NCBI RefSeq assembly: GCF_001562115.1
Contig: NZ_CP013926.1
Location: forward strand, 1,178,001-1,242,000
Source of the DNA: Alteromonas stellipolaris
GTDB taxonomy: Bacteria; Pseudomonadota; Gammaproteobacteria; Enterobacterales; Alteromonadaceae
Direction: 5' to 3'
Length of the DNA: 64,000 nucleotides
Shown: piece after piece, positions 43,101-52,259 of the stretch
Numbering within the stretch: the stretch's first letter is position 1
How the letters are laid out: the number at the start of each line of letters is the position of its first letter
The notes under the pieces: generated by a model
The model's input: the letters and a program-made list of their open reading frames with translations, nothing else
What the model was told of the DNA's origin: nothing
Databases searched by the model: none
Translations under genes and position numbers: made by a program

Positions 43101-45084
43101 TACCTTGAAGGTAGGCATAATCAGCTGGTGCAGAACCTGTAGAATCTTGACCGTACTGTTCATCAGAGTAAGCAGCATAAATGCTAACGCCCGGCGCAGT
43201 TACCGACGGTGTTAGTGTGCTAATTGATGTATTAGGACCACGTGAAGAGAACTCAGCCATAATATCAGCCGCGTCGTCGTCCACTGTTAAAATGCCTTCC
43301 GATGCTGTGATAGTCGCAGTATGGCCTTCACCTTCTGCCAACCATGAACGCAGCATATCACCGTTTGTAGCATCAACGTGGATACCCGGAATAATATACG
43401 CATCGTTATTCACTGATGTTGCGCCGTCAGCAAGGTTTGCTAGAACGAAACCAGCAGCGCCGCCACTTGCAACGTTAGATGCTTTAGCTACACGAGCAAT
43501 TGCACCACGGTCACAAACAACAATCTCACCTGCGAAAGTATTTTCAGGGAATGGCTCTAAACACTGTGCAGGGTCGCCATCAGGATCGTTTGCATTGGTG
43601 TAATCACCGGCATAAACGATTGAACCCGATATCGCGCCAGAGTTACTCTTACCAGCGATAGCACCTAACTCAGTTGCACCACCAGTGAAAGAGATTGATT
43701 TATCATACTCTACACTTCGACCGTGTGTAGAAGCAGCAACAACGGTAATCCACGGTGCGTGTTTCTCAGTTGTTTCTGGATCAGGGCCGCTATTACCCGC
43801 AGATTGAGCAATAAAAATGCCCGCGTTGCGTGCATTCAACCATGCTGCGTTAAGCGAACCACTCCAAGGGTAGCCACCACCTGAAATTGAGAAGTTAATA
43901 ACATCAACAATACCTGATTCAACCGCGTCGTCTACCGCTGCAGCCATAGCCGCACCAGTACAACCTGCATAGGTATCACCAGTGTTACCAGGTTGACACA
44001 CTTGATAAGAAATAATGTTTGAGTGAGGGGCTACACCTGAAATTTGACCAAAGGTGAAACCAGTTGCAACACCGTCACTTGCATTTACGTCAAATTCAGC
44101 GGTAACTTCACCAACATCAACAAGAACGTTACCAGCTGCAGTACTTGCAGTATGTGAACCGTGACCGTTGTAATCTTCACCAAAACGTATAGTACCGTCT
44201 TGTGGGAAGATAGTGTCGTCTGTGTATACGTCAGAGATAGACGGATAACTATAAATACCAATTAGTTTGTCATTACAACGAACTTCAGCTTCAACTGCAC
44301 ATTCACCTAAGTAAACATCGGCGCCAAGTGGGTTAGTATGATCGTAACCATCACCACCTACATCAGCAAAAGAAGGGTGGTCACTGTTGATACCAGTATC
44401 AAGTACTGCAACTACAACGCCTTCACCTTGACGACCTACGCCGCTTTCATTAGCTGTGCCGTCCCAAACTGCAGGAGCGCCAATTAAACTTGGTCCCGTG
44501 TCAGTATCAAGTTGATATACTTCATCACGTTCAACATTTTTAACGCCTGGCAAACGCGCTATAGCTTCTGCCTCAGCTGGCGATGCTTTTATCGCAATTG
44601 CGTTTAGTGCGTATTTATATTCTGCTATTGTTTCTAACGAACCTACAGCAGACTCTGCTTTAGCAATAACTTCTGCTTGTTTCTTCTCAAGGTAAGAGGC
44701 ATAGGCTTTTACTTCTGGAAGAGAAGCGTCTAAGCGTTTGCTAGCAGACGAATTAGATCGTGTTACTGAAACTTGTTTTTTAAGTTGGGGGTTAGTGGCT
44801 TCTAAGCCTTCAACACCGCCATCGTAGCTCGCTACTGCGTCGTCAGAAAGATGTACAAAGTAAATGTAGTCTTTATTTTCGAGTCCTTTCTCAGCGGTGT
44901 AGAGTACTTTAGGTGTGGATACTGTTTTAGTGTTCTTGTACTTATTTATCGATGTCGCTTTAACTGCTTTGAGTTGATCAGCAGTTACAGAAAACGATTC
45001 TGTTGCAGATGATAGTTCTGCAGCAGAATGCATGGACATCGACATCAGTGCAGCAGATACAGCTAATGTCACTTTATTATTCAC
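40198..45084 (-). CDS. large secreted S8 subtilisin-like protease with GlyGly-CTERM tail
   Basis: 1628 residues from the GTG at 45084. An ideal GGAGG lies 6 nt upstream and a short signal peptide follows (NNKVTLAVSAALMSMSMHSA); a 31-codon extension to 45177 would disrupt it. The order is signal peptide, I9-type propeptide (about 50-190), and subtilase domain with Asp ('AVLDTGINSDHPSF', ~229), His ('GHGSHTAST', ~309) and Ser ('GTSMSGPHVAGAA', ~663). A PA domain is inserted between His and Ser ('VVCDRGAIARV'), and long beta-rich C-terminal domains follow. The end 'SGGSMGWLALLLVPVVYLRR' is a GlyGly-CTERM sorting signal, processed by rhombosortase after type II export in known systems. It is likely a cell-surface or extracellular protein degrader. 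Confidence 0.93.
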   Translation of the reverse strand: MNNKVTLAVSAALMSMSMHSAAELSSATESFSVTADQLKAVKATSINKYKNTKTVSTPKVLYTAEKGLENKDYIYFVHLSDDAVASYDGGVEGLEATNPQLKKQVSVTRSNSSASKRLDASLPEVKAYASYLEKKQAEVIAKAESAVGSLETIAEYKYALNAIAIKASPAEAEAIARLPGVKNVERDEVYQLDTDTGPSLIGAPAVWDGTANESGVGRQGEGVVVAVLDTGINSDHPSFADVGGDGYDHTNPLGADVYLGECAVEAEVRCNDKLIGIYSYPSISDVYTDDTIFPQDGTIRFGEDYNGHGSHTASTAAGNVLVDVGEVTAEFDVNASDGVATGFTFGQISGVAPHSNIISYQVCQPGNTGDTYAGCTGAAMAAAVDDAVESGIVDVINFSISGGGYPWSGSLNAAWLNARNAGIFIAQSAGNSGPDPETTEKHAPWITVVAASTHGRSVEYDKSISFTGGATELGAIAGKSNSGAISGSIVYAGDYTNANDPDGDPAQCLEPFPENTFAGEIVVCDRGAIARVAKASNVASGGAAGFVLANLADGATSVNNDAYIIPGIHVDATNGDMLRSWLAEGEGHTATITASEGILTVDDDAADIMAEFSSRGPNTSISTLTPSVTAPGVSIYAAYSDEQYGQDSTGSAPADYAYLQGTSMSGPHVAGAAALVRHEKPSWTPDQVRSALMMTATTDVLKEDGETAADWFDMGAGRIEVDLAVQSGLVMDETDANYASADPALGGEPRTLNLPSVTDDNCVGSCTWTRTVTATKDGSWSVDGVAISDGLDITVTPATFDLTAGQSQELTIEIDAFRAESDVWSFGQINLVSGSSPDLHLPVSIVASNGNLPDEIDFEAHRNQDSYLLEDVMAVEITDLQVTSYGLTKATKVEGMVAQDSDNNDYLDDLEDGLHITQIEVPEGTLRLVAATMDTTSPDLDLRILFDSNADGIPQEDEEVAIAATAATEEYVSVEMPAAGSYWVIVQNWAASSDEEGFEDSFVLAHAMVDNQPGEGLTIDAPSAIPQLTEFDVRFTWDLSDAVEGDIYIGAVSMGTDADNVDNLGIIPVDIVRAEDDVYVTAESEERVLPGEEATFYVNVLPNFTTEDRDYEISLTLPDNVTLVEGSLSHDGVATENTLSWSITQESLIGATPSYAITTNATDAFCANPDFGQGGGYIDLAGFGIGIDDTLDGDTVDGTYSLPAYFLGAMYDAVTVTDDGFVTVGNSLGTSPWVNQGLPDVADPSGVIAPLWRDQEFDVANGVGVSVASAGAAYTIIEWDNMRFWGLSGDFADIADYQIVFFNEPAEGQPNIVFSYDNVTHQLGSTLPVTIGYEDIDGATGQAPYYTPYSQDFFDANFDTEIVSGTQICMYLDDVDSSPTQLAYTVMVNADDAGGAIQMMAMSEVTNIPGAASAVSETYEGLQVEGPPVVTIDGMTVATLEVVELMELNLPGLVEEPNGDAVDITWKQVEGPAAIIAGAGIEEAILVAPEVTEDTLIVLELTATDSNGNTSMATANVTIKDNLPPVINITAPFTVEEGESITVSATATDPEGDDVTFTINDIAGSSLTTTAPNTNSTIAVQFEVVAFDGLNTTTETVTVSVTDKSGGSMGWLALLLVPVVYLRRRKMK

Positions 45085-45598
45085 AGGTAACCTCCGTCGG
45101 CCTGTTTTTGGGATTTTCCCTGGATGGATGAAATTTCTTATTTTTATTGGCTTTGTTGATCCAATTTTTATTGTCATAACAATGACAATAATATTTCTAG
45201 CATAATTTTTTTCACTTTGTAATGAATATTAAACATTAATATGAATTACACATGTTGTTACATTTAGTCATACTTTTTCATTTGATCTTAGCTAAAAAAA
45301 GGGGGAGGAATTTGGCTACACAACAGTCAATTCGGTAGTTAAACACTTACCTCTATCTAAGAATCTCGCATACTCATTTACAAAACAAATTCGTATTTTT
45401 ATCCTTCTATTAGCATCAATTTAACATTGCTGGTCAATATTAGGATATTAGTTCTATCAAAATAGGATATTAAGAATTTTTATCATATTTAGTTGATAAA
45501 CCGCTGCACAAATAGCACAACGCCACCAACATACTTCTATTAGCATAATGACCATAGCAATCTCGCTTTCGAATCCTTCAAATTGCAGGGAGTTTATT
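45085..45598. other. AT-rich divergent regulatory region, subtilase versus bkd operon
   Basis: No gene is supported in this 514-nt region. It holds the divergent promoters of the subtilase and the bkd operon. Notable are a direct repeat of TAGGATATTA (45441-45450 and 45463-45472, start-to-start 22 bp, two helical turns) and an inverted repeat TTTATCA-8-TGATAAA (45479-45500). Both are candidate operator elements for bkd. Confidence 0.4.
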
Positions 45599-46786
45599 GT
45601 GGAAGATAGAAATCATCTCGGAAAAATTAAAACAACAAACAGGGTTGAAGTTATCGGCAATGGGTTAATTGATATTCCCATGCTGCAATTGCTCAAACCA
45701 GATGGAAGTGAGCATGAAACTGCGCAACTTCCAGAGATTGACCAAACACTGGCGTTAAAAATTCACGACACCATGGAATACATCAGAATTCTCGATGAAA
45801 GAATGGTGGCAGCGCAGCGCCAAGGAAGAATTAGTTTTTATTTAGCAAGTACGGGTGAAGAAGCCGCAGCCGTTGCTAGCGCAGCTGCTTTATCGCCCAA
45901 TGACATGATCATGAGCCAATATCGAGAGCAGGGTGCGCTGGCTTTCAGAGGCTATACAACTGATCAGTTTATGAATCAAATGTTCAGCAACAAAGCCGAC
46001 CCTAATAAAGGGAGGCAGATGCCAATCCATTATGGTGATAAAGCCCTTAACTTTATGACTATTTCTTCCCCACTAGGTACGCAAATACCACAAGCATCAG
46101 GTTATGCCTATGGGCAAAAAATGGCAGGCAACGATGCCATTACTATTTGTTATTTTGGTGAAGGAGCTGCTTCAGAAGGCGATTTTCATGCTGGAGTGAA
46201 TATGGCTGCTGTTCTCAATTGCCCGGTTATCTTTTTCTGCCGGAACAATGGCTATGCCATTTCAACGCCGTCGGAAGAACAATTTGCTGGAGATGGTATT
46301 GCATCACGTGGAATTGGCTACGGCGTGAAAACGATTCGGGTAGACGGTAACGACCCGCTAGCGGTGTTTGCTGCAACGCAGGAAGCACGCCGTATAGCGT
46401 TAGCAGAAATGTGTCCGGTACTGATAGAAGCGATGACCTACCGACTTGCGGCTCATTCTACGTCTGACGATCCTACGGGCTATCGTTCTAGAGATGAAGA
46501 AGATAAGTGGCGCGCAAAAGATCCAATCGCAAGAATGGCGAATTGGCTTACCCATAAGGGCTGGTTTGATGAAAAACAGAACAAAGCCAAAGTTGATAAA
46601 GCGCGTCAAGATGTACTCGCGGCGTTAAAAGTCAGTGAAACGGTTCCTATTTGCGGCATAGAGGAAATAGTTGAAGATGTGTACGACAGTGTACCCTGGC
46701 ATCTACAAGATCAGCTGACTTCGTTAAAAGCACATATTAAACAATATCCTAAAAAATATCCTAAAACGTCTGGGAGTGTTCGCTAA
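45599..46786 (+). CDS. bkdA1: branched-chain 2-oxoacid dehydrogenase E1 alpha
   Basis: Thiamine-diphosphate-dependent decarboxylase subunit for 2-oxoacids from Val, Leu and Ile, part of the BCKDH complex. I prefer the GTG at 45599 (395 aa): AGGGAG lies 6 nt upstream, whereas the in-frame ATG at 45548 has none. The ThDP motif '[13 protein letters not shown] ... NNGYAIST' and '[16 protein letters not shown]' are typical of the BCKDH alpha chain. It shares one base with E1 beta (TAATG), showing tight coupling. A pyruvate-type substrate is less likely given the overall motif set. Confidence 0.92.
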   Translation: MEDRNHLGKIKTTNRVEVIGNGLIDIPMLQLLKPDGSEHETAQLPEIDQTLALKIHDTMEYIRILDERMVAAQRQGRISFYLASTGEEAAAVASAAALSPNDMIMSQYREQGALAFRGYTTDQFMNQMFSNKADPNKGRQMPIHYGDKALNFMTISSPLGTQIPQASGYAYGQKMAGNDAITICYFGEGAASEGDFHAGVNMAAVLNCPVIFFCRNNGYAISTPSEEQFAGDGIASRGIGYGVKTIRVDGNDPLAVFAATQEARRIALAEMCPVLIEAMTYRLAAHSTSDDPTGYRSRDEEDKWRAKDPIARMANWLTHKGWFDEKQNKAKVDKARQDVLAALKVSETVPICGIEEIVEDVYDSVPWHLQDQLTSLKAHIKQYPKKYPKTSGSVR

Positions 46787-47763
46787 TGGCTAAAATGAAC
46801 TTACTACAGGCAATTAATAATGCGTTAATTACCGCCATGACAGCGGAAGAAAAGGTCATGGTGTTTGGTGAAGACGTGGGCCATTTTGGTGGTGTATTTA
46901 GAGCGACCAGTCATCTACAAGAGAAATTTGGTAAAGGCAGATGTTTTAATACGCCGCTTACCGAGCAGGGCATCATTGGCTTTGCGAATGGGCTTGCATC
47001 ACAAGGATCTTTCCCTGTTGCTGAAATTCAGTTTGGTGATTACATCTTTCCTGCGTTTGACCAAATCGTAAACGAAACGGCTAAGTGGCGTTATCGCTCA
47101 GGCGGACAATTTGATGTAGGCGGTCTTACCATTCGTACGCCCTATGGTGGTGGTATATCGGGTGGTCATTACCACAGCCAATCACCGGAGGCGTTTTTCG
47201 CCCACTGCGCAGGTTTGAAAGTGGTTATTCCACGAGACCCATACCAAGCGAAAGGACTGCTTTTAGCCTCTATTCGCGATAAAAACCCAGTACTTTTTCT
47301 TGAGCCAAAACGTTTATATCGCGCGTCTATTGCCGATGTACCTGAAGAAGATTATGAACTGCCACTTGGTAAAGCCGATTTAGTACAAGAAGGCTCTGAT
47401 ATCACCCTACTAGGGTGGGGTGCACAAATTGAGATATTGCAAAAAGCCGCTGAAATGGCGTTAGACGATGGCGTGTCTTGCGAAATTATAGACCTGCGCT
47501 CCATTTTACCTTGGGACGCCGAAGCCGTTATCAACTCGGTAATGAAAACCGGCCGATTGCTTATTAACCATGAAGCGCCACTTACCGGCGGCTTCGCCAG
47601 TGAAATTGCCGCGACTATACAAGAAAAATGCTTTTTGTATTTAGAAGCGCCTATTTCGCGTGTTTGTGGTTTAGATACACCTTATCCACTCGCTCATGAA
47701 ACCGAATATATGCCTGATGAAACTAAAACGTACGAAGCTATTAAGCGCTCGTTACATTATTAA
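46786..47763 (+). CDS. bkdA2: branched-chain 2-oxoacid dehydrogenase E1 beta
   Basis: 325-residue beta chain that completes the E1 heterotetramer. It has '[21 protein letters not shown]', '[18 protein letters not shown]'-like and '[21 protein letters not shown]' motifs of transketolase-pyr/C domains, closest to the BCKDH beta family. It overlaps E1 alpha by one base and precedes E2 by 15 nt. Confidence 0.93.
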   Translation: MAKMNLLQAINNALITAMTAEEKVMVFGEDVGHFGGVFRATSHLQEKFGKGRCFNTPLTEQGIIGFANGLASQGSFPVAEIQFGDYIFPAFDQIVNETAKWRYRSGGQFDVGGLTIRTPYGGGISGGHYHSQSPEAFFAHCAGLKVVIPRDPYQAKGLLLASIRDKNPVLFLEPKRLYRASIADVPEEDYELPLGKADLVQEGSDITLLGWGAQIEILQKAAEMALDDGVSCEIIDLRSILPWDAEAVINSVMKTGRLLINHEAPLTGGFASEIAATIQEKCFLYLEAPISRVCGLDTPYPLAHETEYMPDETKTYEAIKRSLHY

Positions 47764-47778
47764 AAGGGAGCCAATAAT

Positions 47779-49122
47779 ATGAATATTGATTTTATTTTAC
47801 CTGATATTGGCGAAGGTATTGTTGAGTGCGAAATCGTCAAATGGAACGTTAAAGAAGGTGATGTCATTGCTGAAGACCAAAGTGTAGTTGAAGTAATGAC
47901 TGATAAGGCAGTGGTAGAAATTCCTGCTAAGCATTCAGGCACAGTACATAAGCTTTATTATAAGCAAGGCGATATTGCACAAGTGCATAGCCCATTATTT
48001 GCCCTTCATACAGATGAAAGTGCTAGCGAAGGTAATCAAAATAGCACCGATGACACAACGACTGATGCTGCAACTGATCAAGTAAGTAATGCAGAAAGAG
48101 TTAACGAAACTACTAGCCACAGTGCTTCACCGGTTAACGACAATACCAGTGAGCAGGGTAACCTAGCCATTAGTGATAAATGGCAAGACGGGGATTTTGA
48201 GCCTCCTATTGCTATACCGGGCAAAGTTTTGGCAAGCCCTGCAGTACGCCGTATTGCCAGAGAGCACGAGATTGATTTACTTGCTGTTGCTGGCAGTGGC
48301 AAAAAAGGCCGTATTTTAAAACATGATGTCAGCAACGTTTGTGCGAATACCGTTAGTGCGAGTAACGTTAGCACAAATAATGACGAACTCTCAGCTACGC
48401 CTAATCACGCGGGTGAATCAAGTTATACCGAAAAAGTGCGAGGCATTCGTGCGGCTATGGCAAAGCAAATGGTAGCGTCAGTAAATACCATTCCTCATTT
48501 TACGGTGAGCGATGAAATTAGAATGGATAAGCTAATTGCCTTGCGACAATCACTGAAGCCTATGTTTGAAGCAAAAGACGTAAAGCTTAGCTTTATGCCC
48601 TTTTTTGTAAAAGCATTGTCGTTGGCGTTAAAAGCGTTTCCTATCATTAACAGTCAATTAAACGAAGACGGTACTGAGCTTACTTATTTTAATCATCATA
48701 ATATCGGCTTTGCCGTTGACGCTAAAATTGGCCTCTTGGTGCCTAATATTAAGGGCGTAGAAAATCTGTCTTTGTTCGACATAGCTCAGCAAATGCATAC
48801 CACTATCGAGCAAGCTCGTGAAGGAAAATTGGGCGGTGACGCACTTAAAGGTGGCACTATCAGCATTTCAAATATTGGCGCTATTGGTGGTATTACGGCT
48901 ACACCGGTTATCAACAAGCCTGAAACGGCTATTGTCGCGCTAGGTAAAACTCAAAAGCTTCCCCGTTTTGCCGCTGACGGTAGTGTTGAAGCGCAAAATA
49001 TCATGATGGTGAATTGGTCTGGTGATCATCGTATTATTGATGGCGCTACTATGGTTCGCTTCAATAATTTGTGGTCTAGTTATATTGAAGAGCCAGAAAC
49101 CATGCTAATGCATTTGAAATAG
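47779..49122 (+). CDS. bkdB: dihydrolipoamide acyltransferase E2 (BCKDH)
   Basis: 447-residue core subunit transferring acyl groups to CoA. One lipoyl domain (1-80) has the lipoylated lysine K43 in 'EVMTDKAVVEIPA'. A Ser/Thr/Asn-rich linker and a peripheral-subunit-binding domain follow ('ASPAVRRIAREHEIDLLAV'), then the catalytic domain with 'DHRIIDGATM' (His and Asp of the active site). There is no E3 (lpd) gene in the operon, so E3 must be shared from elsewhere. GGGAG precedes the ATG. Confidence 0.94.
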   Translation: MNIDFILPDIGEGIVECEIVKWNVKEGDVIAEDQSVVEVMTDKAVVEIPAKHSGTVHKLYYKQGDIAQVHSPLFALHTDESASEGNQNSTDDTTTDAATDQVSNAERVNETTSHSASPVNDNTSEQGNLAISDKWQDGDFEPPIAIPGKVLASPAVRRIAREHEIDLLAVAGSGKKGRILKHDVSNVCANTVSASNVSTNNDELSATPNHAGESSYTEKVRGIRAAMAKQMVASVNTIPHFTVSDEIRMDKLIALRQSLKPMFEAKDVKLSFMPFFVKALSLALKAFPIINSQLNEDGTELTYFNHHNIGFAVDAKIGLLVPNIKGVENLSLFDIAQQMHTTIEQAREGKLGGDALKGGTISISNIGAIGGITATPVINKPETAIVALGKTQKLPRFAADGSVEAQNIMMVNWSGDHRIIDGATMVRFNNLWSSYIEEPETMLMHLK

Positions 49123-49137
49123 CGATAGGATTCTAAT

Positions 49138-49154
49138 GTGGGCCGCAGGCCCAC
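49138..49154 (+). terminator. short GC hairpin after bkdB
   Basis: GTGGGCC, loop GCA, GGCCCAC, 16 nt after the bkdB stop. There is no U-tract, so it may be an attenuating or 3'-protecting hairpin rather than a full intrinsic terminator. Confidence 0.45.
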
Positions 49155-49172
49155 AGCCTAGTAATAGGCAAG

Positions 49173-49242
49173 TACGTTAATACAATTACGTTAAAATAAG
49201 TTCGTTAATTTAAGTAATCTAATACAAGTGCTTTAATAAGAA
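49173..49242 (+). repeat. five degenerate 14-bp tandem repeats
   Basis: Successive 14-mers starting at 49173, 49187, 49201, 49215 and 49229 follow the loose pattern TACGTTAATACAAG, decaying toward the right. They lie between bkdB and rlmJ. Confidence 0.5.
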
Positions 49243-49414
49243 CTGTGCGAACTACAGTGATTTAATCACGGGGCACTTTTAATAGTTCTTATTCACAGAG
49301 AGCTTATTTACACAGAACGGGCTGTCGGGCTTGTGTGGACGTTAGCCCAAGCGTTATTATTGACAGCTAAACTACATTTTCCTGCGCAGTATGCGCGTCA
49401 ACTTATGGTATATC

Positions 49415-50266
49415 GTGCTTAGCTATCAACATGCATTTCATGCCGGCAACCATGCCGACGTTATTAAACACCTTTGTTGGATGGGCGTAATAAGCCATCT
49501 CAAGAAAAAAAATAAGCCTTTCACCCTTTATGATACGCATAGTGGGGCTGGGCTTTATCAACTTGATGATGCCTTAGCATCCAAAAATAAAGAGTATGAG
49601 TCTGGGGTAGACAAAGTAGCTAACATTTCTGCAAATTCACCTTTGCTGCAATCCTATTTGTCGCTATGTAACGGGTTTTTAAGTGATAGATGTTATCCAG
49701 GTTCACCGGCTATTAGTGCCAAGCTAAAACGTGATATCGATGTGCTGCATCTTATGGAGTTGCATCCTGCTGAACATGAAAAACTCGATGATGCCATGTG
49801 GCAGATTGGCGATAGCCAAAGCCATGTTCATCACAGAGATGGATATGAAGGATTAATTGCACTTACGCCACCTTCACCTAATCGTGGCGCGGTATTAATA
49901 GATCCGCCCTACGAAAAGGCTTCTGAATATCAAGATGTAGTCAGTGCTGTGAAGAAAGTATTAGCGCGTTGGCAGCAAGCACAAATAGTAGTGTGGTATC
50001 CGTTACTATCAGAGCGAGCGGGGGCTAAAAGTGGGGCCAGTCAGAAAATGTGCGAGTTGTTATCGGCACTAGGTAAGCCCTGTTTCACTATCGAGCTTAC
50101 CGTTGAAGAAAATACCGCCGATGCTGGCATGTACGGTTCTGGCTTATGTGTCATCAATCCACCTTGGCAGCTTGATGTCAGTATGAGTGAAGCCCTTGAT
50201 GAGATTACCCCGCTATTAGGAAGCGATGCTGCGTATACGTTGACATGGCTAACTACTGAAGAGTAA
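49415..50266 (+). CDS. rlmJ: 23S rRNA (adenine(2030)-N6)-methyltransferase
   Basis: Methylates A2030 of 23S rRNA using SAM. It is 283 aa from a GTG at 49415, giving the family start LSYQHAFHAGNHADVIKH (E. coli 280 aa). An ATG 8 codons upstream is possible but not family-like. It has the catalytic 'DPPYEK' motif (variant of NPPY), and 'YDTHSGAGLYQL' and 'YPLLSERAG' are conserved. Confidence 0.94.
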   Translation: MLSYQHAFHAGNHADVIKHLCWMGVISHLKKKNKPFTLYDTHSGAGLYQLDDALASKNKEYESGVDKVANISANSPLLQSYLSLCNGFLSDRCYPGSPAISAKLKRDIDVLHLMELHPAEHEKLDDAMWQIGDSQSHVHHRDGYEGLIALTPPSPNRGAVLIDPPYEKASEYQDVVSAVKKVLARWQQAQIVVWYPLLSERAGAKSGASQKMCELLSALGKPCFTIELTVEENTADAGMYGSGLCVINPPWQLDVSMSEALDEITPLLGSDAAYTLTWLTTEE

Positions 50267-50351
50267 TCCCTTTAGCGGACTCTTTTTAACGAAGAGCTAA
50301 AAACGATTTAAAGCACTCAAGCGTAAACAATCACAGAGGTAGGCAATTGGC

Positions 50352-52259
50352 ATGTCTCAGATAAAAGGGTTAACGCATTTTTATATACCCGATGAGCAGT
50401 CTATTTATTTGCTCTCACATGCTGATGCCAAAAAACTTAAAGATTGGGTAGCACTGTGCATCGACCAATTGGCTAGTTTAGGCTACCGCAATATCTCGTT
50501 ATTGGGAAAAGGGGCGTTTGGGTTTGCATTTGCAGGTACAGCGCCTAATCAAAATTTAAGCTCGAACTCAAGTTCAGATTCACGTGCTAATAGAAACCCA
50601 AACACACAAGAGCACGTCTTTAAGTTTTCTCGAATAAATCTTCCTCAGCATGTACAAGAACGGCTTGAGGAAGAAGCTTTCATGCTATCTCAAGTTTCCC
50701 ATCCTTATGTGCCTGCATTGGTTGAATATCAGCAAATAGGTAAACAATCTATTTTGGTGATGGGCCGCGCCCCGGGCGATGATTTAGAAAAAGTCAGTTT
50801 AGCACGGGGGCCACTCCCGCCAAGGATCATCGTCAAAATAGCGGTACAGCTTGGCGAGTTGTTACAAGTATTTCGAGAGCACACTCAAAAAGGCAACGCC
50901 AAACCTATCGTTCATGGCGACATTAAACCTTCTAACTTGGTATGGGATGAACCTAAAGAGCGCATCGGGCTTATCGATTGGGGTTCATCCGTGTTTGCAC
51001 AAGTAGACGAAAATGGTCAGTACACTAGTAACAATGTGATGGACTTGATGTCTAGCGAGCTTCATCAAACCAACGCCCGATTAGGTGATGTCTATTTCAT
51101 TGGGGAAGAGCAGCTAAACGGTGCGCTATCATCCCCACGTTTCGATGAGCAAGGTATGGCAAGCACGCTATATGCTTTAGCGTCGGGGCAATCATGTCGG
51201 TATGGCCATCACGTTATTCGCCCTTCATCTCTTGGACTGCCAAAAATGTTAGCGAGCATTTTAGAATATATGCTTAGTGACGACCCCCAAAAAAGGCAAC
51301 AAGGAGGAGACTACTTCTTCAATAACTTGCACGTGCTAAAACATATGGTGTTTTCAGAAGATGCAGTACCGCAGTATATACCCAGTATTCCTACTTGGAT
51401 CACGCACTCGCAAGATGACATCGAAACCGTTGTTTATAGTTCTCGTAAATCTTATTTGCGCCAGCAATCTGCATTTGAAGATGCTTCATTACGTTATATC
51501 GATGATGCCCAGTTCGATCGGTACTACAAAAACTTTTTGCAAGGAATGGGCGATACCGAGAAAGCGTTTGTGTCGGCAATTAGTCGGCTAGGCCGTTATC
51601 CTGTTGTCGGCGGCATGGCAATTCGCTGGGAGCCTAACGGCGTTTATGTAGACTCCAGTTTAAATTTACACGATGCGGCATTAAAAACCGCCTTCGAACT
51701 TGCGGTTAACAATGTAATCAACCTTGCTCGCGCCATCCATAAACCAGGGGTATTTAAGTGTTGCATGTTTAACGCTAAAAACACGCTTCACATTGAGCGA
51801 GAAACCGAAAACGATGCTTTTTTACCAACACCGGAATGTGTAATACCGTTTGATTTATCCCGTGCCTCAGTGGCACAAGATGAATCCAGAACTCATTCTT
51901 ACTTTGAAGATGGTGACGACCCAGACGAGCTTTTGAAGTTACCTGAGCCCATTATTGCTATTATCAAAGAGCTTAATACTATTCACCATACGGGCTGTAT
52001 TATTTTTGAAGCTTTAAGTACTCATTTAAAGATTCATAGTTATTACACATTGCTCAATCATCACGAGAAAGAAAGATTTTCTGAATTATTAGCCAAGTTA
52101 GTGGAACATGTGCCGTCAATAAAAGGGCTAGGCATTTCAGGCTTTATGAAGTTACCCTATAAAGACACGCGATTTTTTGAGCACAGGGCGTATTTACCAG
52201 AAAAATACTACCCAAGAAACCCGAACGCTGAGCAACAAGAGAAAGAAAAGCATGCCTGA
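50352..52259 (+). CDS. atypical serine/threonine protein kinase-like protein
   Basis: 635 residues. The N-terminal half is a protein-kinase fold: Gly-rich loop 'LGKGAFGFAFAG' (51-62), probable ATP lysine K91 in 'HVFKFSR', a catalytic loop HGDIKPSN (188-195, HGD in place of HRD) and the metal-binding motif DWG (209-211, in place of DFG). The catalytic Asp and Asn residues are kept, so activity is plausible. A Ser/Asn-rich insert lies at about 68-85. The C-terminal ~280 residues are unrecognised. There is no membrane segment. It overlaps tesB by 8 bp, implying co-translation. Substrates are unknown. Confidence 0.82.
   Translation: MSQIKGLTHFYIPDEQSIYLLSHADAKKLKDWVALCIDQLASLGYRNISLLGKGAFGFAFAGTAPNQNLSSNSSSDSRANRNPNTQEHVFKFSRINLPQHVQERLEEEAFMLSQVSHPYVPALVEYQQIGKQSILVMGRAPGDDLEKVSLARGPLPPRIIVKIAVQLGELLQVFREHTQKGNAKPIVHGDIKPSNLVWDEPKERIGLIDWGSSVFAQVDENGQYTSNNVMDLMSSELHQTNARLGDVYFIGEEQLNGALSSPRFDEQGMASTLYALASGQSCRYGHHVIRPSSLGLPKMLASILEYMLSDDPQKRQQGGDYFFNNLHVLKHMVFSEDAVPQYIPSIPTWITHSQDDIETVVYSSRKSYLRQQSAFEDASLRYIDDAQFDRYYKNFLQGMGDTEKAFVSAISRLGRYPVVGGMAIRWEPNGVYVDSSLNLHDAALKTAFELAVNNVINLARAIHKPGVFKCCMFNAKNTLHIERETENDAFLPTPECVIPFDLSRASVAQDESRTHSYFEDGDDPDELLKLPEPIIAIIKELNTIHHTGCIIFEALSTHLKIHSYYTLLNHHEKERFSELLAKLVEHVPSIKGLGISGFMKLPYKDTRFFEHRAYLPEKYYPRNPNAEQQEKEKHA

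Noticed and set aside
49257..49269. GTGATTTAATCAC palindrome as an FNR or CRP site
   Set aside because: The half-site spacing does not match TTGAT-N4-ATCAA or TGTGA-N6-TCACA; too short to support.
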